Of a stretch of 64,000 bases of DNA, positions 44,608 through 53,070 are shown in pieces. Under the pieces are notes generated by a model. That model was not told the DNA's origin. It ran no database searches and worked only from the letters and a program-made list of their open reading frames with translations. Position 1 is the stretch's first letter; every line of letters starts with the position of its first letter. Position numbers and translations under genes: made by a program. This DNA is from CAUPWF01 sp964367905 (GTDB taxonomy: Bacteria > Bacillota > Clostridia > Lachnospirales > Lachnospiraceae), in NCBI GenBank assembly GCA_964367905.1, contig CAYIZP010000006.1:1-64000 (forward strand), written 5' to 3'.

Positions 44608-45573
44608 CTATCTCTCATTGTTTCTAAGTATCAAGTACAGAAAATATCCACCACCGAATAAATTGATAAATACACTAATTGGAGTTCCAAAACCAAAGAC
44701 ATGTTCAATTAGTGTTTGACCACCTAATAATACGATCACACCCATCAGGAAACAGCCAACTAATAGATAACTGTGTCTATATGTTTTAAAAAACTCTCTG
44801 GCTAAGTTCGCAATAATAAGTCCCAAAAACGAAATCGGTCCTACCAATGCGGTTGCTATCGTAATGAAGAAGCACGTAGCAATCAACAATCTTTTGATTG
44901 TTTTATCATAATCCACACCCAAGTTAATCGCTTGATCCTTCCCTAAAGTGATGACATCCAAGAGCATCATGTCTTTTCTAAACACGAGGATGGTTGCAAA
45001 AATCAAAACAACCGACAAAAGAATAACTTCTGAATTAATATGATCGAACCCTGCCACCAAAGTCGCAAGTAATACATCATATTCATTGGGATCCATCAAT
45101 CTCGTCATGGTATTAGAAATACTACCAAACAAAGTAGCCAAAACCGTACCTGCTAAGAGCACATATAAGATATTGTACTTCGTCTTCTTAAATAAAGTCC
45201 CATATATAATAGTTCCCAGAACGCCCATCATCACAACATCGATCATAAAAATCACATTACTATTTGAAAACAAGGCATTATTGACGCCAAGGACAAATGC
45301 CAAAACCGTATGGATCAATATATATAATCCATTCATCCCCAATAAACATGGGGTTACAATTCTGTTTCTTATGATTGATTGGAAGATAATACTACCAAAT
45401 CCAATACAAAACGCACATAGCAACATACCAATCGTCTTCGGAGTTCTAAGTTTCATTACAAAATCAAAAATCTTCATATCTATGAATATAAACTGATAGG
45501 TCAATAACATCCCAATAGCCAGAATGATTAATACAATCATTTTTGAGCGATTACTCATTCTCAGTTTTGACAT
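44608..45573 (-). CDS. Siderophore ABC transporter permease (FecCD family, second)
   Basis: The 321-residue permease has nine or ten membrane segments and FecCD-family landmarks: SIIFQSIIRNRIVTPCLLGMNG, ITLGKDQAINLGVD and the ATPase-contact region GPISFLGLIIANLAREF. It resembles YclO/FatC and pairs with the permease at 45551. The two genes overlap by 23 bases, pointing to coupled translation. Confidence 0.93.
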   Translation of the reverse strand: MSKLRMSNRSKMIVLIILAIGMLLTYQFIFIDMKIFDFVMKLRTPKTIGMLLCAFCIGFGSIIFQSIIRNRIVTPCLLGMNGLYILIHTVLAFVLGVNNALFSNSNVIFMIDVVMMGVLGTIIYGTLFKKTKYNILYVLLAGTVLATLFGSISNTMTRLMDPNEYDVLLATLVAGFDHINSEVILLSVVLIFATILVFRKDMMLLDVITLGKDQAINLGVDYDKTIKRLLIATCFFITIATALVGPISFLGLIIANLAREFFKTYRHSYLLVGCFLMGVIVLLGGQTLIEHVFGFGTPISVFINLFGGGYFLYLILRNNER

Positions 45574-46561
45574 TTTTTCTCATCCTCCTAAAGATATTAT
45601 CATATGGATTTAACTTGACATAGAGCAATACGAGGAAGATGACACTTCCAATAATACCTGCAATCAACTCAATCGGTAATTCATATGGTGCAATAACAAT
45701 TCTCGCAATGATGTCGCATATCAATACAAACAAGGCACCAAACAGTCCGACATCCACAATACTTCCTCTGATTTTGTCACCTCTAAACATTGCTACAATA
45801 TTTGGAACGATAAGTCCTATGTAAGAAATCGTACCGACTGTCACAACAATGGACGCTGTAATAATGGCGGCAATGGATAATCCCAAGAACATAATCCACT
45901 TGTAGTGAACCCCAAGGTTTGTCGAAAATTCTTCTCCCATCCCAACAATATTGAAATGATTCGCATAAATATATGCAATGATAATCATAGGAAGTATCAA
46001 GAACACGACCTCATAATCCCCCGCAATAATCATTGAAAAACTTCCTGTGATCACACTGGTAAGCGATTGTGTCAAATCATTTGTATATGCCAAATAATTC
46101 ACAAATGCGCCAATTACACTACTAAACATAATTCCAATCAAGGGAACCATGATTACATCTTTTATTTTGATTTTTTGAATAAACCACACATAAATCCATG
46201 TTCCAAGCAACGCAAATACAAAGGAGAATGCTGTATTAATCAATAATGTCCTTGTCGGAACAAATATAATTGCAATTAATAAACCTAATTGAGCACTCGT
46301 AATTGTCGCACCTGTTGTCGGCGAAACAAATTTATTCATACAAATATTCTGCATCAAAAGACCTGCAACACTCATTCCGATACCCGTCATGATAATAGCA
46401 AGCACCCTTGGAATTCGTGAAACAATAAGTAGCATCACTTGATGTTCTCCGTCTTCTAACACACCTTCCAGCGTCACGTCATATGCGCCTATGAAAATAG
46501 ATATAAAAGACAACACTACCAAAGCAATGACCATAACAATGGTTGCTGTATATTTTTTGAT
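45551..46561 (-). CDS. Siderophore ABC transporter permease (FecCD family, first); start codon ATC?
   Basis: The permease shows LLMQNICMNKFVSPTTGATI, GEEFSTNLGVHYK and GTISYIGLIVPNIVAMF, as in YclN/FatD. The first ATG (46534) has no ribosome site and would remove part of the first helix. AGAGGTG followed by five bases ends exactly at ATC 46561, and reading from there gives an N-terminus KKYTATIV before the ATG that fits the family. The start is therefore either a rare AUC or a base error for ATG. From 46561 the length is 336 aa. It opens the iron-importer operon behind a DtxR-like box. Confidence 0.85.
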   Translation of the reverse strand: MKKYTATIVMVIALVVLSFISIFIGAYDVTLEGVLEDGEHQVMLLIVSRIPRVLAIIMTGIGMSVAGLLMQNICMNKFVSPTTGATITSAQLGLLIAIIFVPTRTLLINTAFSFVFALLGTWIYVWFIQKIKIKDVIMVPLIGIMFSSVIGAFVNYLAYTNDLTQSLTSVITGSFSMIIAGDYEVVFLILPMIIIAYIYANHFNIVGMGEEFSTNLGVHYKWIMFLGLSIAAIITASIVVTVGTISYIGLIVPNIVAMFRGDKIRGSIVDVGLFGALFVLICDIIARIVIAPYELPIELIAGIIGSVIFLVLLYVKLNPYDNIFRRMRKNVKTENE

Positions 46562-46614
46562 AATAACACCTCTTTCTTCTTACGTTTCCTATAATAAATG
46601 TATCTCTATATCAA

Positions 46615-46630
46615 GTTAGACTCCTCTAAC
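46615..46630. promoter_or_regulatory. 16-bp dyad GTTAGA-N4-TCTAAC in the importer leader
   Basis: This inverted repeat has the same half-sites and spacing as the dyad at 43769-43784 and lies just downstream of the probable iron box. It could be a second regulator site or a small leader hairpin. Confidence 0.5.
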
Positions 46631-46645
46631 TCTTTGAGCACCACG

Positions 46646-46676
46646 TTAGGTTAACATTAACTAACTGCTTTGTCAA
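46646..46676 (-). promoter_or_regulatory. Promoter and DtxR/IdeR-like iron box of the siderophore operon
   Basis: On the minus strand TTGACA (46676-46671) is followed by a 19-mer at 46664-46646, TTAGTTAATGTTAACCTAA. It agrees with the iron-box consensus TTAGGTTAGGCTAACCTAA at 15 of 19 positions. The box covers the expected -10, so an iron-loaded DtxR-family repressor would block transcription. Confidence 0.6.
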
Positions 46677-46688
46677 CTATTTTTTCAC

Positions 46689-46727
46689 TTGACATTTCAT
46701 TTCATTTGTATTATATTTGTAGTACAA
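46689..46727 (+). promoter_or_regulatory. Promoter and operator of the GntR-ABC operon
   Basis: TTGACA (46689-46694), a 17-base spacer and TATATT (46712-46717) form the promoter. A dyad TTGTATTA-N6-TAGTACAA (46706-46727) covers the -10, and AAGGAGG (46734-46740) precedes ATG by eight bases. The dyad is repeated almost exactly at 5721-5742, which suggests autoregulation by the GntR protein and control of a second operon. Confidence 0.78.
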
Positions 46728-46748
46728 TGACACAAGGAGGTTTTAAAT

Positions 46749-47108
46749 ATGGCATGGGCACTAGATAATAAAACTGCAATTTACCTGCAACTTATGGATC
46801 ATATACGGCATGACATTATAACAGGCCGTTATAAATCCGGTGAACAAATCCCACCTGTACGGGAATTGGCATTGACCGCTGCTGTGAATCCAAACACGAT
46901 GCAAAAAGCATTAGCAGAACTAGAGAAAGCTGGATTACTTCGTACACAACGCACCAGCGGACGATTTGTCACTGAAGACACAGATTTATTGGCATCATCT
47001 AAGAAGGATTTTGCCCAGAAACACATAGAACAGTTTATGAATGCAATGCTCGGTCTAGGTTATTCCAATGATGAGATTATTACATTTATAACTGAATATT
47101 CAATCTAA
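46749..47108 (+). CDS. GntR family regulator, YtrA subfamily
   Basis: The 119-residue protein consists of a GntR winged helix (about 10-78; IYLQLMDHIRHDIITGRYKS, then PPVRELALTAAVNPNTMQKA and LEKAGLLRTQRTSGRFV) and a short C-terminal dimer helix pair, the pattern of the YtrA subfamily. Members repress ABC transporter operons and respond to cell-envelope stress in Bacillus. It is followed by its ABC ATPase and permease. It probably binds the dyads at 46706 and 5721. Confidence 0.93.
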   Translation: MAWALDNKTAIYLQLMDHIRHDIITGRYKSGEQIPPVRELALTAAVNPNTMQKALAELEKAGLLRTQRTSGRFVTEDTDLLASSKKDFAQKHIEQFMNAMLGLGYSNDEIITFITEYSI

Positions 47109-47120
47109 AGGAGGGAAAAA

Positions 47121-47819
47121 ATGACACCTATATTACAGTGCCAAGGGCTCACGAAACGTTATGCGACCAAAACTGCACTATCCAACGTAACATTTACTCT
47201 TGAACGCGGAAAAATCGTAGGTTTATTAGGACCAAATGGGAGTGGGAAGACAACATTAATCAAATTAATCAATGGGTTATTAACACCTACACAAGGAAAT
47301 ATCTATATAAACAATTTAGCTCCATGCGTAGAAACCAAGAAAATAGTATCGTATCTACCAGACAAAACATATTTAGATGAGAATTCAACGGTCAATAAGA
47401 CCATTGATATGTTCGCAGATTATTACGAGAATTTTGATGCGAATCGTGCATACTCTATGCTACAAGCGCTAAACATCAATCCGAATCAGCGAATCAAAAC
47501 ATTATCAAAGGGAACAAAAGAAAAAGTACAATTGATTTTAGTAATGAGTCGAAATGCAGATTTGTATGTGCTAGACGAACCTATCGGCGGGGTTGACCCA
47601 GCCGCAAGAGACTATATCCTACAAACGATTATCACAAACTTTAATCCGAATGCAACCATTCTTATTTCCACTCACTTAATCTCTGATATTGAAAGCATCT
47701 TAGATTATGTAGTATTTATCAATCAAGGGCAACTTGTTCGCTGCTCTAATGTGGATGATATAAGAACTCATGAGGGCAAATCAGTAGACGAACTGTTCAG
47801 GGAGGTGTTCCGATGTTAG
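47121..47819 (+). CDS. ABC transporter ATP-binding protein (YtrB-like)
   Basis: The 232-residue ATPase shows Walker A GPNGSGKTT, signature LSKGTKEK (a common variant of LSGGQ in this subfamily), Walker B LYVLDEPIGGVDP and the H-loop LISTHLISD. It pairs with the permease encoded next, with which it overlaps by seven bases. The subfamily and the upstream GntR gene match the YtrAB arrangement. The substrate is unknown. Confidence 0.92.
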   Translation: MTPILQCQGLTKRYATKTALSNVTFTLERGKIVGLLGPNGSGKTTLIKLINGLLTPTQGNIYINNLAPCVETKKIVSYLPDKTYLDENSTVNKTIDMFADYYENFDANRAYSMLQALNINPNQRIKTLSKGTKEKVQLILVMSRNADLYVLDEPIGGVDPAARDYILQTIITNFNPNATILISTHLISDIESILDYVVFINQGQLVRCSNVDDIRTHEGKSVDELFREVFRC

Positions 47820-48619
47820 CAACAATCATAAAACACGATATAAAAGAAAGTTATAAACTGCAATTGATGTTTCTTGGTATTACTTTAGTGACTGCACTGC
47901 TATTTTTTATTCCAATGTCAGTGGTATCAAATGCTCAATACACCGATGAAACTGTTGTAGTCTTAACAATCATTTTCTGTACACTAATTTTTGTTTTTGG
48001 GGGCATCGGCTCTACCATGGGCTGCCAACTCTATATCGCAATCCGTTTCTACAAACGTTGTTTCTCTAGTCAAGGTTATTTTACATTCACAACACCTGCG
48101 ACTGGGGGACAGATTTTACTAAGCAAGGTTCTAGTTGGCTATATGTACACTGTGATTAACATGCTGTTCTTATTCCTCTGCCTAGCAATTGGCATATATG
48201 CCTTAGTCACTCCTCACATGAGCCAATTCGACCTTTACGGATTTACTTATGGACTGGAACAAATTGGATTCACAGGTCCCACTATCCTGATATATATAAT
48301 CAGCGGTGCTTTAGGAATGTTTTTTTCAATAACAGCCATCTATGTTTCTATCTGTGTGGGTCAGTTATTTAACAAACACAAAGTATTGGCATCCATTATT
48401 TCATATTTTTCGATTACGACAGTTACACAAATCGTATTATCTATGATTATGATTATACCGAATATGGAATATTCATTTGGCATGTATACAAATGAATATA
48501 GTGTGGCAGATTACTTCCAGTCAATTGGATGGATTTCCATAGCAGCTTCACTTGTATTATCAATTATCTTCTATGTGATTTGTCATTACATCATGACCAA
48601 AAAAGTGAATTTAGCTTAA
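47813..48619 (+). CDS. ABC transporter permease (six-helix)
   Basis: The 268-residue protein has six predicted membrane segments (about 20-42, 55-78, 105-130, 155-180, 190-215 and 240-262). FYKRCFSSQGYFTFTTPATG lies after helix 2, as in ABC-2-like permeases that work with YtrB-type ATPases. It begins inside the end of the ATPase gene. Function is inferred from partner and topology. A repeat-type hairpin follows the stop by three bases. Confidence 0.82.
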   Translation: MLATIIKHDIKESYKLQLMFLGITLVTALLFFIPMSVVSNAQYTDETVVVLTIIFCTLIFVFGGIGSTMGCQLYIAIRFYKRCFSSQGYFTFTTPATGGQILLSKVLVGYMYTVINMLFLFLCLAIGIYALVTPHMSQFDLYGFTYGLEQIGFTGPTILIYIISGALGMFFSITAIYVSICVGQLFNKHKVLASIISYFSITTVTQIVLSMIMIIPNMEYSFGMYTNEYSVADYFQSIGWISIAASLVLSIIFYVICHYIMTKKVNLA

Positions 48620-48622
48620 ACG

Positions 48623-48673
48623 TTGGGGACAGCGGAGATATGAGCGTAGCTCATCCTACCACTGTCCCCTTTG
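48623..48673. terminator. Convergent terminator, dispersed repeat type B
   Basis: GGGGACAG (48625-48632) pairs with CTGTCCCC (48662-48669), with an inner GATATGAGC/GCTCATCC stem. It separates the plus-strand ABC operon from the minus-strand glucokinase. Its inner stem is shared with the element at 38960-39000. Confidence 0.8.
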
Positions 48674-48695
48674 TTTGACGGTAATTTATTTAGTT

Positions 48696-49625
48696 TTATA
48701 GGAGCATTTTGGCTGCGCCACATACCCCAGCATCATTTCCTAATGTAGCCAATGCAAATTTCACATCTGCGGTTGATTTTAATGTTCTTTCTCGATAATA
48801 TTTCTCAACATACTCAATAAGAACCTGTCCTGCCTTTGACACGCCCCCGCCGATTACAAATACTTCTGGATCTACAACACAGGCGATATTGACAAGTGCA
48901 TACCCTAGATATCTTGCGAATTCTTCTGCGATTTCACATGCCACTTCATCCCCTGCCTTAACTCCATCAAATATCGTCTTTGCAGATACTTCTCCATCTC
49001 TTAACACACTCATGCGAGCATCTTTCTCTAGATGTCGTTTTGCCAATCGCACAAGCCCAGTTGCCGATGCGTATTGCTCTAGACACCCTTGTCTTCCACA
49101 TCCACAGCTTGCAGTTTCTTCATAATTCACTGTAATGTGTCCGACTTCTCCACCAGCTCCGTTGCTACCATTAACAATCTTTCCTTGATTGATGATTCCA
49201 CCACCGACACCTGTTCCAAGGGTAATCATCACTAGGTTCTTATGCCCTTTTCCTCCCCCTAGCCATAATTCTCCCAAGGCCGCTACATTGGCATCATTTC
49301 CAATGACCACGGGCAAACCTAGACCTTCTTCCATCTCGCGTTTCACTTCTTTGTACTTCCAACCTAGATTAGCGCTCCATGTAACAATCCCATCATCAGA
49401 TACAGTTGTAGGCACACCCATGCCTATCCCAATAATCTCGCCCATCTTCAGATTTTTTTCTGCTATTTTAGCTTTTAGAGATGTAATAATATCTGGAAGA
49501 ATTGCTGCTCCATCATTTTCCGTTTTACTTGGAATCTCCCACTTGTCAAGAATTTCTCCTTGCGTACTCAACAAAGCAATTTTAACTGTTGTTCCACCAA
49601 CATCTACTCCAAAACAATACTTCAT
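48696..49625 (-). CDS. glcK: Glucokinase (ROK family)
   Basis: The 309-residue ROK kinase phosphorylates glucose with ATP. It has the phosphate loop GVDVGGTTVKIAL (residues 6-18), catalytic GNDANVAALGE, GTGVGGG and the ROK zinc motif CGCGRQGCLEQ (near 178). Length is usual. It starts six bases behind hprK, overlapping its ribosome site with the hprK end. The uvrC-hprK-glcK order is typical for Clostridia and groups sugar phosphorylation with carbon catabolite control. Confidence 0.94.
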   Translation of the reverse strand: MKYCFGVDVGGTTVKIALLSTQGEILDKWEIPSKTENDGAAILPDIITSLKAKIAEKNLKMGEIIGIGMGVPTTVSDDGIVTWSANLGWKYKEVKREMEEGLGLPVVIGNDANVAALGELWLGGGKGHKNLVMITLGTGVGGGIINQGKIVNGSNGAGGEVGHITVNYEETASCGCGRQGCLEQYASATGLVRLAKRHLEKDARMSVLRDGEVSAKTIFDGVKAGDEVACEIAEEFARYLGYALVNIACVVDPEVFVIGGGVSKAGQVLIEYVEKYYRERTLKSTADVKFALATLGNDAGVCGAAKMLL

Positions 49626-49630
49626 AGTTC

Positions 49631-50563
49631 TTAATCCTCTTGATTCTTTCTCAAATTATCTTGCACTCTTCTGTACAGTTCTTCTGCTGCATTATATCCC
49701 ATAATCTTCTGCCTATGGTTAACTGCTGCTGACTCTACAATGATTGCCAAATTACGACCCGGACGGATTGGAATCGAATGGCGAACGATATTAATTCCCA
49801 TGAACTCTGTATATTCTTCTGTCATCCCTAGACGATCGTATTCTTTTTCCTTGTTCCACTCTTCTAAGTTGATTACAAGGTCAATGGTCTGTGTCTTTCT
49901 AACACTCTGCACCCCAAATAATGCCTTAACATCGATGATTCCAATTCCACGAAGTTCAATGAGGTGTCTTGTGATATCAGGTGCTGTTCCCATGATTGTA
50001 ACTTCACTCACCTTATGCATCTCAACTACATCGTCTGTTACTAGTCGATGTCCGCGTTTGATTAATTCAAGAGCCGCTTCACTCTTACCAATTCCACTCT
50101 CTCCCATAATCAACACACCCACACCATAAACATCGACCAATACTCCATGAATGGAGATACACGGAGCTAGTTCCACGTGTAACCAACGTACAATTTCCGC
50201 TGTGAACGAGGATGTTTTCTCCTCTGTCACAAACAGCGGAACACCGTATTTCTCTGCTTTTTTCTTGAAGATTGGCCCCGGTTCAAGCCCGCGACAGAAG
50301 ATAATGCAAGGAATATTATAGGACAACAATTTCTCAAATGTAGTTTCCTTATCTTCTTTGGACAACGTATTTAGGTATGTATATTCAACATATCCTATAA
50401 TCTGCACCCTATCCGATTCAAAATAATCGAAATATCCACTCAACTGCAATGCTGGTCGATTGGTATCTGGCACAGTAACTTCCTTGCCATCTAATGAAAT
50501 CGCCGGTGTCACACTTTTTAGTTTCATCTGCTCTGCTATTTTTTCTAATTTTACTTTTTGCAT
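49631..50563 (-). CDS. hprK: HPr kinase/phosphorylase
   Basis: This enzyme phosphorylates HPr on Ser46 and reverses it, the master step of carbon catabolite repression in Firmicutes. It has an N-terminal Mur-ligase-like domain, Walker A GESGIGKSE (near 155) and the HprK signature LRGIGIIDVKALFGVQSV (near 203). Length 310 aa is typical. It is between uvrC and glucokinase. Start ATG follows GAGGAGG. Confidence 0.97.
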   Translation of the reverse strand: MQKVKLEKIAEQMKLKSVTPAISLDGKEVTVPDTNRPALQLSGYFDYFESDRVQIIGYVEYTYLNTLSKEDKETTFEKLLSYNIPCIIFCRGLEPGPIFKKKAEKYGVPLFVTEEKTSSFTAEIVRWLHVELAPCISIHGVLVDVYGVGVLIMGESGIGKSEAALELIKRGHRLVTDDVVEMHKVSEVTIMGTAPDITRHLIELRGIGIIDVKALFGVQSVRKTQTIDLVINLEEWNKEKEYDRLGMTEEYTEFMGINIVRHSIPIRPGRNLAIIVESAAVNHRQKIMGYNAAEELYRRVQDNLRKNQED

Positions 50564-50605
50564 ATAAACCTCCTCTTTCTGAACTATTGCTATTATTTTA
50601 ACACA

Positions 50606-52453
50606 TTAATGAAAAAAACCATAGACTTCTTTTGCAGATTTTTCATTCATTGTAGGAATAGACTTCAATGCCTCGATATTGGCCTCCTTTATTTCATCCA
50701 AACTACTATAGTGACGCATCAATGCTTTTCTCCTTGTTGGACCAATTCCTGGAATGTCATCCAATATCGAATGTACTTGCCCTTTACTTCTTAAGCTTCT
50801 GTGATATTCAATTGCAAATCTATGTGCCTCATCTTGAATTCGAGTGATGAGACGAAAGCCCTCAGACGAGCGGTCAATACTAATTTCTTGATTATCAAAC
50901 AACAATCCTCGAGTTCTATGATTGTCATCTTTTACCATTCCACATACCGGAATATGAATCTTGAGTTCATCTAAAACTTGTAGTGCAATGTTGACTTGCC
51001 CTTTTCCACCATCCATCATAATCAAATCTGGAAACACGTGGAAACTTCCCTCTTCACTATTCTGTTGCTCATTCATTCCTCTTTGGAACCGTCTACTCAG
51101 CACTTCTTTCATACTACCATAATCATCTGGACCTTCTATCCCTTTGATTTTAAACTTTCTATAATCACTGCGCTTTGGCTTGCCATTCTCGTATACAACC
51201 ATGGATCCTACGGATGCAAATCCGCTGATATTCGAGATATCAAACGCCTCAATGCGCTTCATATCACTAACCCCAATCAGCATCTCTATCTCCTGTAGCG
51301 CTCCCTGTGTTCGGCTCTTCTCGCGCTTCAACCTCTCCTTATCCGTAGATAGCACGAGCTTCGCATTTTTCTTTGCAAGCTCTACCAACTTCTCCTTACT
51401 CCCCTTTTTCGGAGTTTTGATCATTACTTTTGCTCCCTTTTTCTGAGATAGATATTTTTCTAATATCTCCACCTCATCCAAGTCCATTTGTAACATTAAT
51501 TCAGAAGGAATATAAGGGGTTCCCGCATAAAATTGTTTGATAAACGAAGTCAAGACTTCACTTTCCACCTCTTCATTTGCAATTTTGAGATAAAAATGCT
51601 CCCTGCCAATTAACCGTCCAGAGCGTATAAAAAACACCTGCGCGACCGCATCCTGTCCCTCACTTGCCAATGCAATCACATCTCTGTCCTCACCATTACT
51701 GTTCGTAATCTTTTGCTTCTGTGCCATCCTCAACACATTGTTGTGCAATTCTCGAATTTCTATTGCTTTTTCAAACTCTAATTGCTGAGAGGCTTCTTCC
51801 ATCTTTTCTTTCAAATGCTTAATGATAGGGTCTAGCTTCCCATTTAAAAATGCTATCACACCTTGAATCTGCTGCTGATACTCTTCCACACTCACCGCGC
51901 CTTGGCAAGGCGCCTTGCATTGCTTAATATGATAATTCAAACAAGGACGTTCCTTCCCAATATCTTTAGGCAAAGAACGATTACAGGTACGGATTTGATA
52001 TAATTTTCGTATCAAATCAAGCGTATCTTTCACTGCACCTCCATTTACATAAGGTCCGAAATATTTGGATTTATCTTTTCCTACCTTTCTTACAACTAGA
52101 ACACGTGGATAGGCTTCTCCCATGGTAATTTTAATAAATGGATATGTCTTATCATCCATCAACATGGTATTATATTTCGGATGATGCTCTTTGATTAGAT
52201 TACACTCTAGCACCAATGCCTCTAATTCAGAATCTGTTACGATATATTCGAATCTAGTAATCTGTGTCACCATATGATCTATCTTCGCACCTTTTGAGCG
52301 ACTCAACTGAAAATACTGCCTTACACGATTTTTCAAATTGATCGCCTTCCCCACGTAGATAATCTGCTCATCCATATCATGCATGAGATACACACCTGGT
52401 TTAGAGGGCACCTTCTTCAATTCTTCTTCTATGATAAATTCTTGTTTCTTCAT
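50606..52453 (-). CDS. uvrC: Excinuclease ABC subunit C
   Basis: UvrC makes both incisions in nucleotide excision repair. Visible are the GIY-YIG domain (PGVYLMHDMDEQIIYVGKAI, residues 18-37), the Cys-containing region, a UvrB-interacting UVR segment (about 205-240), the endonuclease V-like domain (RIEAFDISNISG, MMDGGKGQVN, IDRSSEGFRLITRIQDEAHR) and a C-terminal HhH domain (LDDIPGIGPTRRKALMRHY). The 615 residues are normal length. It has its own promoter at 52499-52527. Confidence 0.98.
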   Translation of the reverse strand: MKKQEFIIEEELKKVPSKPGVYLMHDMDEQIIYVGKAINLKNRVRQYFQLSRSKGAKIDHMVTQITRFEYIVTDSELEALVLECNLIKEHHPKYNTMLMDDKTYPFIKITMGEAYPRVLVVRKVGKDKSKYFGPYVNGGAVKDTLDLIRKLYQIRTCNRSLPKDIGKERPCLNYHIKQCKAPCQGAVSVEEYQQQIQGVIAFLNGKLDPIIKHLKEKMEEASQQLEFEKAIEIRELHNNVLRMAQKQKITNSNGEDRDVIALASEGQDAVAQVFFIRSGRLIGREHFYLKIANEEVESEVLTSFIKQFYAGTPYIPSELMLQMDLDEVEILEKYLSQKKGAKVMIKTPKKGSKEKLVELAKKNAKLVLSTDKERLKREKSRTQGALQEIEMLIGVSDMKRIEAFDISNISGFASVGSMVVYENGKPKRSDYRKFKIKGIEGPDDYGSMKEVLSRRFQRGMNEQQNSEEGSFHVFPDLIMMDGGKGQVNIALQVLDELKIHIPVCGMVKDDNHRTRGLLFDNQEISIDRSSEGFRLITRIQDEAHRFAIEYHRSLRSKGQVHSILDDIPGIGPTRRKALMRHYSSLDEIKEANIEALKSIPTMNEKSAKEVYGFFH

Positions 52454-52498
52454 AAATATTTCCCACCTAATTTTTATGCTTTCAAATCACCTTAGTTT

Positions 52499-52527
52499 AT
52501 TTTATCTTATAAACAAGACCGTGTCAA
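52499..52527 (-). promoter_or_regulatory. Promoter of uvrC-hprK-glcK
   Basis: On the minus strand TTGACA (52527-52522), 17 bases and TAAAAT (52504-52499). It lies 46 bases before the uvrC start and is divergent from the promoter at 52560. Confidence 0.75.
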
Positions 52528-52559
52528 AGATATGTCTAAGATCTACCATTCCTTGAATG

Positions 52560-52614
52560 TTGACAAACGTTTTCATATAAGCTAGACTAATTCTTATAAA
52601 AATTCTAAAGGAGG
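52560..52614 (+). promoter_or_regulatory. Promoter and ribosome site of the small membrane protein gene
   Basis: TTGACA (52560-52565), 17 bases, TAGACT (52583-52588), then AAAGGAGG at 52607-52614. The ribosome site ends eight bases before GAG at 52623, where an ATG or GTG would be expected. Confidence 0.65.
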
Positions 52615-52622
52615 ATTTAACA

Positions 52623-53009
52623 GAGAAAAAAACAAAAGGTTCGCTTCTCTTGAAAATCATGTCTGTTGTCATGATTTTCGGGGGTATTGCTGCAATTGTG
52701 ATAACCTTCACCAATTCTACCGCAAAGTCACTACTGGAGTCAGGCGATGTGATGATGTATTTTGGTGTTATCGGTTCTGTTATACAAGCCATAGGTGGAT
52801 TATTGGGATTATTCGGCAGTAACAACCCCAAAAAGGCCGATTCAATTGTTACAGTAGCAATGCTATTCCTAGTAATTAGCGTCGGTGTATACTTATATCC
52901 AATCATAACAGTCCGTGCTCCAATTGATATATTGGAAACTCTCACCGACTTAGTCGTACCAATAGTATTCCTAATCACCGCTATGATTAACAAAAGTAAA
53001 ATGAAATAA
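52623..53009 (+). CDS. Small membrane protein with unclear start
   Basis: The protein has four membrane segments (KIMSVVMIFGGIAAIVITF, then YFGVIGSVIQAIGGLLGLFG, SIVTVAMLFLVISVGVYLY and LVVPIVFLITAMI) and a basic tail. No family is recognised. The open frame from GAG 52623 reads KKTKGSLLLKIM after the first codon, and AAAGGAGG sits at the ideal distance, but GAG is not a start codon. The first usable start, TTG 52650, has no ribosome site. Either a base error changed the start or the gene is recently inactivated. A strong terminator follows. Confidence 0.55.
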   Translation, partial: EKKTKGSLLLKIMSVVMIFGGIAAIVITFTNSTAKSLLESGDVMMYFGVIGSVIQAIGGLLGLFGSNNPKKADSIVTVAMLFLVISVGVYLYPIITVRAPIDILETLTDLVVPIVFLITAMINKSKMK

Positions 53010-53027
53010 AGAATTTCTCAATGTATT

Positions 53028-53068
53028 AAAAAAGAATTTCGTATCGCATGTATACGAAATTCTTTTTT
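53028..53068. terminator. Bidirectional terminator between the small membrane protein and ftsH
   Basis: A perfect 17-bp stem (53028-53044 with 53052-53068) with a 7-base loop ends in six T on either strand. It lies two bases behind the ftsH stop and 18 behind the convergent gene. Confidence 0.9.
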
Positions 53069-53070
53069 AA

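Noticed and set aside
52502..52993. Minus-strand open frame of 163 codons
   Set aside because: It lies opposite the small membrane protein gene, contains the divergent promoters and has no coding character of its own.
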